Below, in pieces: positions 55,664-64,000 of a stretch of DNA of 64,000 nt. The stretch spans positions 67,902-131,901 of the forward strand of contig CAWBRU010000012.1 in NCBI GenBank assembly GCA_963791325.1, written 5' to 3'. Source of the DNA: JBEVJK01 sp963791325 (lineage in GTDB: Bacteria > Pseudomonadota > Alphaproteobacteria > Rhizobiales > Rhizobiaceae). Within the stretch, counting starts at the first letter, position 1. Each line of letters begins with the position of its first letter. The notes under the pieces were generated by a model that saw only the letters and a list, made by a program, of their open reading frames with translations, made no database searches and had not been told where the DNA came from. Position numbers and translations under genes: made by a program.

Positions 55664-56110
55664 CTATGCGCACATCCCGCTGGACAGTTTTGCTGCTGCC
55701 CGGCGCAGCAGGGTGCGCGCATCATCGATCGTGCTTGGCAAGTCGGTGCGCACCAGAAACGGCAGCGTCATCGCTGCGATCGCATGGCCGCTGGTGTCGA
55801 ACACAGGGAAACTGAGATATGGACGTCCGAAATCTGTGGGCTCGCCATTTCCTCGAAACCTTGGAGACGAACGATCTTCAGCCGTCGCAGGAACTCTGCC
55901 TCGGTCATCAATCCCGGCGACTTCGCCAGCGCCTTTTCCAATCGTCGCATCAGCTCGTCTTCATTCTGGAAAGCGAGAAGCACCCGCCCGGACGCAGTCA
56001 GGAATATGTCCCGCCTGGTGCCAGGCTTGACGAAGTAGCCAGAGTCCTCCTGGGTATCGCATTGCAGTAGTACAAGCGCCTCTGTCTGTTGCGAGGTCCA
56101 ACTCTCTTGC
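55664..56110 (-). pseudogene. IclR-family regulator, C-terminal domain fragment
   Basis: Reads DTQEDSGYFVKPGTRRDIFLTASGRVLLAF, then SPGLMTEAEFLRRLKIVRLQGFEEM and PQISDVH. After a shift near 55805 it continues FPVFDTSGHAIAAMTLPFLVRTDLPSTIDDARTLLRRAAAKLS, ending at 55664. This is the ligand-binding domain of IclR regulators. The N-terminal helix-turn-helix is missing and is replaced by repeat copy B. A recombination event probably removed it. It may once have regulated neighbouring genes; now dead. Confidence 0.75.
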
Positions 56111-56290
56111 AGGTCAACCGAAACTTGGAACAGAGTTGCTGAAGCACGACGAATTTATGTGGCCAAACGAAGTCTACCTCGCGTATCGGCCGATGCACAA
56201 GGATAAGCGGGTAGCTGAGGACATGGGGAGGCGATCATGAGGGGTAAATTCGTAGTTGATCCTTTATGGGTGGCCCAAACTTGACGTCGT
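56080..56290. repeat. Diverged direct repeat, copy B
   Basis: Counterpart of 53000-53200, in the same orientation; the exact 19-base core lies at 56124-56142. It sits where the N-terminal half of the IclR gene should be. The two copies bracket the zinc deacylase, the C39-DUF6325 gene and the IclR fragment. Confidence 0.6.
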
Positions 56291-56363
56291 TTCTGACGTC
56301 GATGGCGACCCGAGCCATCCCAACAGCGGGAGCCGTGCGGCGCGCAATCATCGAGCTCCACTA

Positions 56364-57174
56364 GGGTCCGGACTCAATTGAGCCACCAGGTTACGGCGGC
56401 GGCGAGGAGGACGCCCGCTATAAAGTTCCTTGCGAGCTTATCGTAGCGTGTGGCGATGCGGCGGAAGTCCTTGAGCCTGGCGAACATGCGCTCGATGAGA
56501 TTGCGCTGTCGGTAGGCTTCGCGATTGTAGGGGATCATCGGCTTGCGCCTGGCGATGGACGGAATGACGGCCTCGATCCCGCGTTGGGCAAGAAACTTGC
56601 GTAGGCGATTGGTGTCATAAGCTTTGTCGGCAAGGAGCCTCTCGACCGGTCCTGCGGCGCAGAGGAGTTCCTCGGCCATCATCACGTCATGCAGATTGCC
56701 CGGAGCAATCATCAGAACACATGGCCGGCCGGCGGCATCGGTCAGCGCGTGGATCTTGGTCGTGCGGCCGCCTCGAGATCGCCCGATAGCTTCTTCGAAG
56801 ACCCCCCTTTTCCGCCGGCGGCGGAGCGGTGCGCCTTAACATGCGAGGCGTCGATCGCGGCTGTGCCGCTTACGCCTGTACGGCCAGTCAGCGCCTTGAA
56901 CATCGCTAGCCAGACACCCTGTCGGCTCCACCGGTTAAAGCGGTTGTAGATCGTCGTGTAGGGTCCGTATTCAGGTGGGCAGTCACGCCAGCGCGCGCCT
57001 GAGCGCAGCATATGCATGATGCCGCTAATGACGCGCCGATCATCGACCCGATGCGCGCCGCGTCGACCTCTTGGCAGCAGGGGCTCGATCCTCTCCCAAT
57101 CCTCGTCACTCAGCCAGTAGAGTTGCTTCCGCATCAAGGCCTCCTCGATCCAGAAGCCTTGAATCACAACTCCC
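56364..57174 (-). mobile_element. IS5-family insertion sequence (approximate ends)
   Basis: About 810 bases containing a two-frame IS5 transposase. The ends are placed at GGGTCCGGACTCAATTGAGCC (56364) and, inverted, GGGAGTTGTGATTCAAGGC (57174), which are only loosely similar, so boundaries are uncertain by tens of bases. Confidence 0.65.
56374..57134 (-). CDS. IS5-family transposase in two frames
   Basis: orfA (57134-56742) starts MRKQLYWLSDEDWERIEPLLPRG and carries the DUF4096-like N-terminal domain (SGIMHMLRSGARWRDCPPEYGPYTTIYNRFNRWSRQGVW) and the first catalytic Asp in GTAAIDASHVKAH. orfB (about 56800-56374) continues HDVMMAEELL, LLADKAYDTNRLR (second Asp) and YRQRNLIERMFARLKDFRRIATRYDKLARNF (Glu). 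IS5 elements of the IS427 group use this split with a programmed frameshift in the GGGGG/AAAA-type overlap, so the copy may be active. Confidence 0.85.
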
Positions 57175-57543
57175 TTCCAGCTGGAATCTGGAGGCTTCTG
57201 TGAGGTCCGCATGCTCGACGGAGCCGCCTGGCAGGACGTCGGACCTCATTGTAAGCCGGATTGAACGAAGCCGCGGGGCAGGACTGGCACTATGGGGATT
57301 GTAGCCCGGAGCAGCGGCCGGGATAGTCTTCGCCAGATTGATGAAGGGCTTTCGGGATGCGATGACGGCGAAGGAGGCCACGATAGAGGACAGAATCTTG
57401 ATGGCGGGTGCCGCCGGTCAGATTGCTGTGCCCCTCATCACCAGCCTGGCTGCTTCCACCCTTCTGCGATGGGCCAAGAGTTGGCGTTCCGGCGTCCATG
57501 GTGACGGATGCTGGGCATAGCGATGAGGACACACTGGGCGCGA

Positions 57544-58731
57544 TCATGAGGTGTCGCTCCAGAAAGGGCTCGGCGGCGCCTGTCCGCACCGCCAGATGGC
57601 GAGGGTGATCATCGGTCCTCCGCAGCATAGGCAGCGATGCACTGATGCGAGGGGTGCGGCGGCGGCGGTGCTTTCGGCATCCGGTTCGAGATTGTTCTGT
57701 TGCGGGTTGGCCAGCAGGCTGCGGCACAGCTCGAGCCTGGTGGTGCGATGACCATTGGCGAGGAAGCCATAGTGGCGGATGCGATGGAAGCCGTCCGGTA
57801 AGGTGTGCAGCAGGAAACGACGGATGAACTCGTGGGCGTCGAGCGTCATGATCCTCGTCCTGCCGCCATGACGAGTATCTCTCCAGCGGAACGCGACGCG
57901 ATCGTCGTCCATGCTGATCAGCCGGGAGTTGGCGATGGCGACGCGATGGGTGTAGCGGCCGAGATAGGCCAGCACCTGTTGCGGCCCGCCGAAGGGCGGC
58001 TTGGCGTAGACGACCCATGCGAGGCGACGGACCTCGGCCAACAGGCGGGTGAAGGCGGCTGGCTCGGCCAAGCCGGCGAGATCGCCGAAGAACTTGAGGC
58101 TGTCCGCATCGAAGGCGGCGCGCAGCGCCTCCAGAAACAGCCGCCGAAACAGATGCGACAGCACGCGCACCGGCAGGAAGAAACCGGGTCGGCAGGAGAT
58201 CCAGCGCGTGCCATCGAGGGACAGGCCGCCGCCCGGCACGATGCAATGCAGGTGGGGATGATAGGTGAGGGTCTGGCCCCAGCTGTGCAGCACCGCGATG
58301 AGGCCGATCTCGGCGCCAAGATGCCTGGGATCGGCGGCGATCATGCGCAGCGTCTGGGCCGCTGCCTTGAACAGGATGGCGTAGACTATCGCCTTGTTCT
58401 GGAAGGCGATCGCGGCGATCTCGGCCGGCAGGGTGAACACCACGTGGAAGTAAGCAACCGGCAGGAGCTCGGCCTGCCGCGCGGCAAGCCAGTCCCGGCA
58501 GGCCTGGCCTTGGCACTTCGGGCAGTGACGGTTGCGGCAGGAATTGTAAGCCACACGGATCGCCCCGCAGGACCGGCAGCCCTCGACATGGCCGCCCAGT
58601 TCGGCCCTTCGGCACAGCTCAATCGCGCTCATCACACGCCGCTCGACACGTCCGAGATGACCGATATTGACCTGCCGATATGCCTCGCCATGGCGGCGGA
58701 AGATATCCGCCACCTCCAGTCTCGCCGGCAT
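57544..58731 (-). CDS. IS91-family transposase (Y1 HUH type)
   Basis: 395 residues. An N-terminal zinc-binding domain is present (CRRAELGGHVEGCRSCGAIRVAYNSCRNRHCPKCQG), then HVVFTLPAEIAAI, the HUH motif in HPHLHCIVPGGG, and GYTH-like AYLGRYTHRVAIAN containing the catalytic Tyr. The C-terminal RHYGFLANGHRTTRL is also typical. It initiates rolling-circle-like transposition. It begins 12 bases after the recombinase stop. Confidence 0.92.
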   Translation of the reverse strand: MPARLEVADIFRRHGEAYRQVNIGHLGRVERRVMSAIELCRRAELGGHVEGCRSCGAIRVAYNSCRNRHCPKCQGQACRDWLAARQAELLPVAYFHVVFTLPAEIAAIAFQNKAIVYAILFKAAAQTLRMIAADPRHLGAEIGLIAVLHSWGQTLTYHPHLHCIVPGGGLSLDGTRWISCRPGFFLPVRVLSHLFRRLFLEALRAAFDADSLKFFGDLAGLAEPAAFTRLLAEVRRLAWVVYAKPPFGGPQQVLAYLGRYTHRVAIANSRLISMDDDRVAFRWRDTRHGGRTRIMTLDAHEFIRRFLLHTLPDGFHRIRHYGFLANGHRTTRLELCRSLLANPQQNNLEPDAESTAAAAPLASVHRCLCCGGPMITLAIWRCGQAPPSPFWSDTS

Positions 58732-58743
58732 GGGCGGACCGGA

Positions 58744-59604
58744 TCAGCCCGGCGGCACCACCTCGATGTTCAGCCGGTCGAGCGGGCTCGTCGTGCGCCG
58801 GATCAGGCCGTTCGAGACCTTGGTGTAGCGCGCCGTCGAGGAAAGATTGTTGTGACCAAGCAGCACCTGGATGATGCGGATATCGGTGCCGTTCTCGAGC
58901 AGATGCGTGGCGAAGCTGTGCCTGAGCGTGTGCACCGTCACGCGCTTGTCGATGCCGGCGGCGGCTCGTGCCGAGCGGCAAGCCGAATACAGCACCTGCA
59001 CGTCGATGGGACGGCTCACGTCCCGGCCGGGAAACAGCCAGCCCTGCGGCTTCGCCAGACGCCAGTAGACCCGCAGGATGCGCAGAAGCTGCGCCGACAG
59101 CATCACGGTGCGGTCCTTGCCGCCCTTGCCATGCTCGACACGGATCACCCCGCGACCGCTGTCGATGTCACCGACCTTCAGCCCGACGGTCTCCGAGGCG
59201 CGAAGACCTGCTGCGTAGGCCGTCGTCAGGGCCGTGCGCGTCTTCAGGCTCGGCACCGCCTCCAGGAAACGGACAACCTCGTCGGTGCTGAGAACCACCG
59301 GCAGCGTGCGCGGCGAGCGGGCATACACGATCCGCTCCGGAATCTCGGCATGGCCCAACGTCACGCCGTAGAAGAACCGCAGCGCGCACACAGTCTGGTT
59401 CAGCGCCGGCCATGAAATCCCCTGAGAAACCAGATGCACCTGGAAGGCGCGGACGTCCTCAAGTCCGAGCCGCTCCGGAGAGCGGCCGAAATGGCGGGAA
59501 AACTTTGCCACCGCGTGCACGTAGGATCGCTGCGTGGCCGGCGACAGATTGCGGATCGTCATGTCCTCGATCATGCGCCGGCGAAGAGGGCTCAACTCGG
59601 CCAT
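58744..59604 (-). CDS. Tyrosine recombinase of the IS91-type element
   Basis: 286 residues from ATG 59604. An N-terminal SAM-like domain (IEDMTIRNLSPATQRSYVHAVAKFSRHFG) precedes the catalytic core with AAGLRASETVGLKVGDID (Arg), HTLRHSFATHLLENG (His/Arg) and LLGHNNLSSTARYTKVS (His and Tyr nucleophile). All catalytic residues are present. Such a recombinase upstream of an IS91 transposase is a known arrangement in proteobacteria. Confidence 0.92.
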   Translation of the reverse strand: MAELSPLRRRMIEDMTIRNLSPATQRSYVHAVAKFSRHFGRSPERLGLEDVRAFQVHLVSQGISWPALNQTVCALRFFYGVTLGHAEIPERIVYARSPRTLPVVLSTDEVVRFLEAVPSLKTRTALTTAYAAGLRASETVGLKVGDIDSGRGVIRVEHGKGGKDRTVMLSAQLLRILRVYWRLAKPQGWLFPGRDVSRPIDVQVLYSACRSARAAAGIDKRVTVHTLRHSFATHLLENGTDIRIIQVLLGHNNLSSTARYTKVSNGLIRRTTSPLDRLNIEVVPPG

Positions 59605-59732
59605 CTCAATGCTCCTGTTCCAAAGATTGCGCTTCAACAGCCGCAATCGTTCAAGACAGAAGCTTCACCCGCAAACCGACCCGCCAAATGCCGCGTCAGC
59701 GGCTTCGTTCAATCCTAATTGGGTACAGACCC

Positions 59733-60900
59733 TAGTGTATTGTCCCACAAATAGCTTTACAAAAGCAGACGCTTCGCTGATGATTCGCCGGTGCACGGAG
59801 CGGATCATGGCGCGGATAGGTCGACCTCCAGAACGGGCTCTGACGCTGAGTGATGGGGAGCGCGACGAGCTCGAGCGCATCGGTCGGTCGCGCTCGGCGC
59901 GACACAGTCTGGTGCGGCGCGCGCAGATCGTGCTGGCCTCGGCCAGGGGCGAGCCGAACACTGCGATCGCGGAGCGTTTAGGAGTGAGCAATCCGACGAT
60001 CTGCCATTGGCGCAAGAAGTGGTTTGAACAGGGGATCGTCGGGCTGTACGGGGAATCCCGCCCTGGCAGGCCACGAACCCACGACGAGGAAACAGTCGCG
60101 CAGCTCCTGCGCACCGTTCTCGACACCAAGCCGATCCAGGGCACTCATTGGACCGTCCGCTCCGCAGCGGCGGTCACGGGCCTGTCGAAGAGCACGGTGG
60201 CGCGCATGCTCGCGCTCTTCGGGGTGCAGCCGCATCGCACCAAAAGCTTCAAGCTCTCCACCGATCCGCTGTTCGTCGATAAGGTGAAGGATATCGTCGG
60301 GCTCTACCTCGACCCGCCTGACAACGCGATCGTCCTGTGCGTTGACGAAAAGAGCCAGATCCAGGCGCTCGAGCGAACGCAGCCGATCCTGCCGCTCGGG
60401 CTCGGCTACATCGAGGGCATCACCCACGATTATGTCCGGCACGGGACGACGACGCTGTTCGCCGCTCTCGACATTGCCAATGGTCAGGTGCTGACCCAGT
60501 GCCGGGCTCAGCATCGTCACCAGGAGTTCCTCGCCTTCCTCAAGCATATCGATGCGAATGTGCCGCCTGACCTCGACGTGCATCTCGTCGTCGATAACTA
60601 CGCCACCCACAAGCATCCGAAAGTGCGAGCCTGGCTCGGGGATCGGCGGCGTTACCACGTCCACTACACGCCCACCTATGCCTCGTGGCTGAACCAAGTC
60701 GAGCGCTGGTTCGCGATCATCACCGAGCGTCATATCCGACGCGGATCGTTCGTCAGTGCGAAGGATCTCGTGGGAAAAATTGAGACCTTCGTAACCGCCT
60801 ACAACGGTAAGGCTCGTCCCTTCGTTTGGACCGCGACCAGCGAAGCCATCCTCGAAAAGGTCGCTCGCTTATGTAAAGCTATTTGCGGGACAGGACACTA
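59733..60900 (+). mobile_element. IS630-family insertion sequence with TA duplication
   Basis: Inverted ends TGTATTGTCCCACAAATAGC (left) and TGTCCTGTCCCGCAAATAGC (right, inverted) continue through about 30 bases with few mismatches. A TA at 59733-59734 and 60899-60900 flanks the element; both copies lie in CTAG, a preferred target of the family. Confidence 0.9.
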
Positions 60901-60901
60901 G
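59780..60901 (+). CDS. IS630-family transposase
   Basis: 373 residues from ATG 59780, or 364 from ATG 59807. A helix-turn-helix region (VRRAQIVLASARGEPNTAIAERLGVSNPTICHWRKKW) is followed by the DDE core: IVLCVDEKSQIQALERTQP (first Asp), HLVVDNYATHKHPKVRAWL (second Asp) and YASWLNQVERWFAIITERHIRRGSF (Glu). Intact and apparently full length. Its TAG stop at 60899-60901 uses the TA of the target duplication. Confidence 0.92.
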   Translation: MIRRCTERIMARIGRPPERALTLSDGERDELERIGRSRSARHSLVRRAQIVLASARGEPNTAIAERLGVSNPTICHWRKKWFEQGIVGLYGESRPGRPRTHDEETVAQLLRTVLDTKPIQGTHWTVRSAAAVTGLSKSTVARMLALFGVQPHRTKSFKLSTDPLFVDKVKDIVGLYLDPPDNAIVLCVDEKSQIQALERTQPILPLGLGYIEGITHDYVRHGTTTLFAALDIANGQVLTQCRAQHRHQEFLAFLKHIDANVPPDLDVHLVVDNYATHKHPKVRAWLGDRRRYHVHYTPTYASWLNQVERWFAIITERHIRRGSFVSAKDLVGKIETFVTAYNGKARPFVWTATSEAILEKVARLCKAICGTGH

Positions 60902-61648
60902 GATGGTTTGAACTCTCCGGGCCGGTTGGCTGTTCCACCAGTGCCGGTTGAACCAAAGAGGCCTTCGTCGACAGTCCGAGCGCTGCGATCCTGCACGCGC
61001 TGACGGGCATGGAAGGTCGCATCGCAGACAGCCGCGCCTGCCTTTCGCGCAAATAGCTCATGCCACGCAGAAGATGTGCCCAATCAACTGCAAGGGTATG
61101 GCCACACACCAAGCGCTCGGCCGGAGCATATCTATTCGAGTCACGCTGGCGCTCCCGGGCCGCGTACCGCAGGGATCGCGTTTCTGGACCCGTGCGCCCC
61201 GCCCGGCTTTCCCAGGGGACATGCGTCGTCGCTCAAGCCGTTGCAGACACTGGCTCAACCTTGGGCAGCACCTTGGTGCACGCTCGTCAAGGCGAAGGCG
61301 GGACTGCGCATGGCGCCGCCCGGAATCGTGGTTGCGAGTCATGTTAATCGAACCTCTTGCGAGACCTGACTGGGACGAGGCTGTCCCGAGTCGAAAGGGC
61401 CCTGTCGGATCGGGCAAATGCGGCGGGGGCCGCGCCTTACGCACTGACCAGCCTGAGCTGGCACCTTTCAATAACGCTGCTCGGCATTCACCCAAGGTCG
61501 GCACTCAAATGGTATGGCCGCTTCGCTCAGGAAGAATTGCAGGAGATCTGAAGCCTGGCTGAGCAGCGAGCCAAACGCCCGGCGCTGGCCCCGAGTGGCG
61601 GCAGGCCCGGCCAGCGCCGTCGGCGCCAGGATCGATTGTCGCCGGCCG
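60902..61648. other. Region without recognisable genes
   Basis: About 750 bases between IS630 and the MFS gene. Frames are open on several strands but none has family motifs. A minus-strand stretch at 60920-61050 (ARKAGAAVCDATFHARQRVQDRSA) looks protein-like and may be the end of a gene cut by IS630; I cannot identify it. Confidence 0.4.
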
Positions 61649-62929
61649 TCAGCCGGTTCGCGGATCCAGCCGCAGCGATTCAGGCGTCCCTGCCTGCTCG
61701 ACCGGCAGTGTCCTGAACGCCTCCTTGGCAGCCCGCGATACCGGACGTCGGCTACTGATGCGGACCAGCGCGTATGCGGCGAGCAGAGTGTGGGCAAGAG
61801 CAGTAGCGAGGAACAAGCTTTCGGGCCGCATCTCGGCCATCAGAACGGCCCCCAGCACCGGCCCGGCCATCGTGCCGAAGCCATACAACAGCAGCAGACC
61901 GCTCGATACCTTGACGAACTCGTCTGGGCGGGCGTGGTCGTTGGCATGTGCCACTGCGACGGAATAGAGGGTGTAGGCCAGGGCGCCGTAGGCCGCGGTG
62001 GTAACTATGACCAATGCGGCCGACCGCGGCTGGAGGACGAAGATGAGAAGCGCGAAAGCGGCCGCTCCGACCGCCGCACCGGCCAGCACATAGCGGCGGT
62101 CGGTGATATCGGACAGCCGGCCCACCGGAAACTGGAAAGCGGCACCGGCGAGAACAACCGCGCTTGCCATCACTGCAATACCCGTGTTGCTGATACCGAT
62201 GCGGGCACCATAGACGGCTCCGAGCGTTCCCCAGGCTCCGTTGGCAACGCCGGTCAGGAAGCAGCCGATCAGGGCTAGCGGTGAAGTGGCGTAGAGACCT
62301 TTCAGGTCGAGGGTGACGTCCTCTAGCGGTTTTGGCGTCGCTGCCGATGACACTGCCGTCGGGATTAGGGCGAGGCAGAAGAAGATACCGGCGACCATGA
62401 ACAGAGCCGCGTTCCTCACGTCGCCCAAGACGACGATCATCTGGCCGGCCACGAGCGAGGCATATGAGACAATCATGTAGAGGCCGAAGACGGTGCCACG
62501 GTTCTCATTGGTCGCCTTCTCGTTCAACCAGCTCTCGATGATCATGTAAGCGCCGGCCATCACGAAGCCGGTGAAGGCGCGCAGAACAATCCATACATAC
62601 TGGTCGACCATCAAGCCCGTGAGCAGCGCGATGATTGCACCAGAAGCCGCAAAGGTGCCGAATGCGCGGACGTGCCCGATCTGGCGGACAAGCCGAGGTG
62701 CCAAGATGCAGCCGGCGACGAAGCCGCCTGCCCAGGCGGTTCCGAGTAACCCAAGGGACGCAGTCGAGAACCCCTCCGCCTGCCCGCGCAGCGGCAAGAG
62801 CAAGCCATGCAACCCTGTCGCTGCAAGCAGGAAGCCGGTGCCGCGAAGAAGCGACAGGATGGGGCGGTAGCCGAGAGGTAAGAGGTAACCTAGCATCTTC
62901 CGATAGGGCACAACAGCTTTGGCACCCAC
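61649..62929 (-). CDS. MFS transporter (YcaD-like)
   Basis: 426 residues; ATG at 62896 is an alternative start. Twelve helices. MFS elements include GFSTASLGLLGTAWAGGFVAGCILAPRLVRQIGHVRAF (motif A region), RAFTGFVMAGAYMIIESWLNEKATNENRGTVFGLYMIVSY, typical of YcaD-type transporters, and GRLSDITDRRYVLAGAAVGA in the second half. Inner-membrane drug or small-solute proton antiporter; substrate not predictable. Neighbours are IS remnants, so context gives no hint. Confidence 0.88.
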   Translation of the reverse strand: MGAKAVVPYRKMLGYLLPLGYRPILSLLRGTGFLLAATGLHGLLLPLRGQAEGFSTASLGLLGTAWAGGFVAGCILAPRLVRQIGHVRAFGTFAASGAIIALLTGLMVDQYVWIVLRAFTGFVMAGAYMIIESWLNEKATNENRGTVFGLYMIVSYASLVAGQMIVVLGDVRNAALFMVAGIFFCLALIPTAVSSAATPKPLEDVTLDLKGLYATSPLALIGCFLTGVANGAWGTLGAVYGARIGISNTGIAVMASAVVLAGAAFQFPVGRLSDITDRRYVLAGAAVGAAAFALLIFVLQPRSAALVIVTTAAYGALAYTLYSVAVAHANDHARPDEFVKVSSGLLLLYGFGTMAGPVLGAVLMAEMRPESLFLATALAHTLLAAYALVRISSRRPVSRAAKEAFRTLPVEQAGTPESLRLDPRTG

Positions 62930-63071
62930 ACTAAACTGGCCGCCGGCCGCCTGATGTCAACGCATGGCGCATACAACGGTCCGCTATCCGCCTGATTCTG
63001 TTAAAAAACTCGGCCTTGAAGTGGCGCCGATCCACTGATTCACTCATTGCCAGCATCCGGAGAGCAGGCCG

Positions 63072-63345
63072 ATGATGGGTGAGCGAATGGTGGCGCAGGA
63101 GGCGCTGTTTTACAGCTTCAACTTCGATCGCATGTGCCGGCGGACCATCTGTTGCGCTCGATCGACCGGTTCGTGGACCTGTCGGCCATCCGCGAGCAAT
63201 TGCGCCCCTTCTATAGCGAGACTGGTCGGCCTTCGATGATCCCGACTTGATGATCCGAATGCTGATCATCGGCTATTGTATAGGCATCCGCTCAGAGCGG
63301 CGTCTATGCCGACGAAGTTCATCTGAACCTGGCGTATCGCTGGTT
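63072..63345 (+). pseudogene. IS1182-family transposase N-terminal remnant
   Basis: Across three frames the sequence gives ERMVAQEALFYSFNFDR, HVPADHLLRSIDRFVDLSAIREQLRPFYSETGRPS, DPDLMIRMLIIGYCIGIRSERRLC and DEVHLNLAYRWF, in the order of the N-terminal domain of IS1182-family transposases. At least three indels and truncation after YRWF show decay. No catalytic domain remains. Confidence 0.75.
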
Positions 63346-63632
63346 TCTTTAGGCGGGCATCAAGTGTCAACTCATTTGTCAGGCCCCCCAATCGATCGAA
63401 GGGCGTCCGGAAGGGTTCATGCTTCTTTGCGTGCTCGGCGTCCGACGACGCCGGCGGACAGGATGGGTTGAGAAGGGATGGACGGCCAAGCTCTGCCGCG
63501 CACTCAATCAAGAAGTTGATCCAATGCAACCAACGATGCGATCTGGTCGGCAGCCCTGTGTCCGTCGTCAGGGAATTTGAGACAACTGGCGGCCTGATTT
63601 AGTGGAGGCTCTGGCCCATCTCGGTTGTCAAT
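63346..63632. other. Unassigned stretch at the right edge
   Basis: A minus-strand frame of 87 codons (63529-63266) partly overlaps the IS1182 remnant; it has no recognisable motif. Nothing else is supported. Confidence 0.35.
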
Positions 63633-63727
63633 TTAGGCGACGGCGTTGCGGTGAAGCAAGCGCCGCTGGTTGATGGTTTGTCGCTTGATCCTTTCTCGTT
63701 GCAGCAGGATGGTGTGGCCTCTGCCGA
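63633..63727 (-). pseudogene. Integrase-core transposase C-terminal remnant
   Basis: About 30 residues, RGHTILLQRERIKRQTINQRRLLHR with stop at 63633-63635, match the conserved C-terminal tail of IS3-like transposases of the type that end with a YFGRG-(x)-ILxxRERIKR element. Only the tail is visible; the sequence to its right up to 64000 is not recognised. Confidence 0.5.
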
Positions 63728-64000
63728 CGCTTTCTGTGTCCCGCATTCTGGCTGATCTTTGCTCCTTTTGAAAGGCTACTATGAGCCAGAAATCCTCCGC
63801 TCTCAGTTAAGCCGATTTTGTCTCACTGGTGCTGACGCCGGACATCGCACCTGGACCGGACGCCCGTTACCGCCGAGGAGGCGGATGTGGAGAGCCCCGT
63901 CTCCTCCGTTGAAGCTGCCGTAGCCGTCGACGACTTGGCGGCTGGCCAATGGAAGTCGGTGCCGTCGAATGGGCGCGTTCAAGCCAGCTCGGCGCCCCCG

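Larger units (their letters stand above)
57258..59715 (-). mobile_element. IS91-type element with tyrosine recombinase and 17-bp terminal inverted repeats
   Basis: Two genes, a Y1/HUH transposase and a tyrosine recombinase, lie between GGATTGAACGAAGCCGC (57258-57274) and its exact inverted copy GCGGCTTCGTTCAATCC (59699-59715), giving 2458 bases. IS91 elements usually lack inverted repeats, so the limits are inferred from this pair. Confidence 0.75.

Noticed and set aside
57290..58615. A 441-codon minus-strand frame overlapping the IS91 transposase
   Set aside because: Alternative frame of the transposase gene, rich in Arg and Pro, no motifs.
57805..59415. A 536-codon plus-strand frame opposite the IS91 transposase and recombinase
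   Set aside because: Antisense shadow of two well-supported genes; the composition is typical of reverse-strand reading.
60948..61562. A 204-codon plus-strand frame between IS630 and the MFS gene
   Set aside because: Arg-, Pro- and Gly-rich with no motif; competing frames of similar length exist on the other strand.
1..64000. CRISPR array, prophage or toxin-antitoxin modules
   Set aside because: No regularly spaced short repeats, no cas or phage structural genes, and no convincing toxin-antitoxin pair were seen.

Overview
The window looks like the chromosome of a rhizobial alphaproteobacterium, most likely Mesorhizobium or a close relative. The reasons are an exo cluster of the Sinorhizobium meliloti succinoglycan type, several small protein families typical of Rhizobiales (DUF982, DUF2092, Omp25/RopB-like porin), high GC, and IS families common in that genus. 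This is judged from remembered protein families; no database was searched.

Layout. (1) 1-11.6 kb: exopolysaccharide genes exoO(partial)-M-A-L-K, a small unknown gene, exoU and exoX on the minus strand, then exoY-F-Q-Z on the plus strand. The order follows the S. meliloti cluster, but exoV, W, T, I and H are absent between exoU and exoK. exoQ (polymerase) and exoZ (acetyltransferase) are both broken as written. (2) 11.7-36 kb: tRNA-Arg(ACG), then a low-density accessory region. It holds transposase remnants, a three-lipoprotein operon (two tandem LssY_C-like proteins and an alpha/beta hydrolase), an unusual aquaporin, a membrane-bound class III nucleotide cyclase plus a dead cyclase fragment, an Omp25-like porin, an OmpA-DUF2092 fusion, a winged-helix/TPR regulator, and a complete IS3 element that cuts a small paralogous gene. 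(3) 36.2-55.3 kb: a dense block that looks like an acid-stress/polyamine island. It carries a VIT-like protein, an orphan amino-acid binding protein, PotE, a SpeF-type ornithine decarboxylase, an LdcA-type lysine decarboxylase, an atypical CDF transporter, an AdiC-like antiporter, a DUF2950/DUF3300 pair, a TorF-like porin, an AdiA arginine decarboxylase, an AstE/AspA-like zinc deacylase, and a C39-like cysteine peptidase fused to a DUF6325-like domain. (4) 55.6-64 kb: IS-rich edge with an IclR fragment, IS5, an IS91-type element carrying a tyrosine recombinase, IS630, one MFS transporter gene and two more transposase remnants.

How it fits together. Decarboxylases that consume a proton per amino acid (SpeF, LdcA, AdiA), exchangers for substrate and product (PotE, AdiC-like), and envelope proteins are the parts of amino-acid-dependent acid resistance. 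Having three decarboxylases of different subfamilies together with an uncharacterised deacylase plus C39-DUF6325 pair is the most interesting feature here.

Caution. At least eleven otherwise well-conserved genes are interrupted by single-base indels, several in short homopolymers. Some of these may be base-calling errors rather than real pseudogenes, so every 'broken' call here should be read with that in mind.
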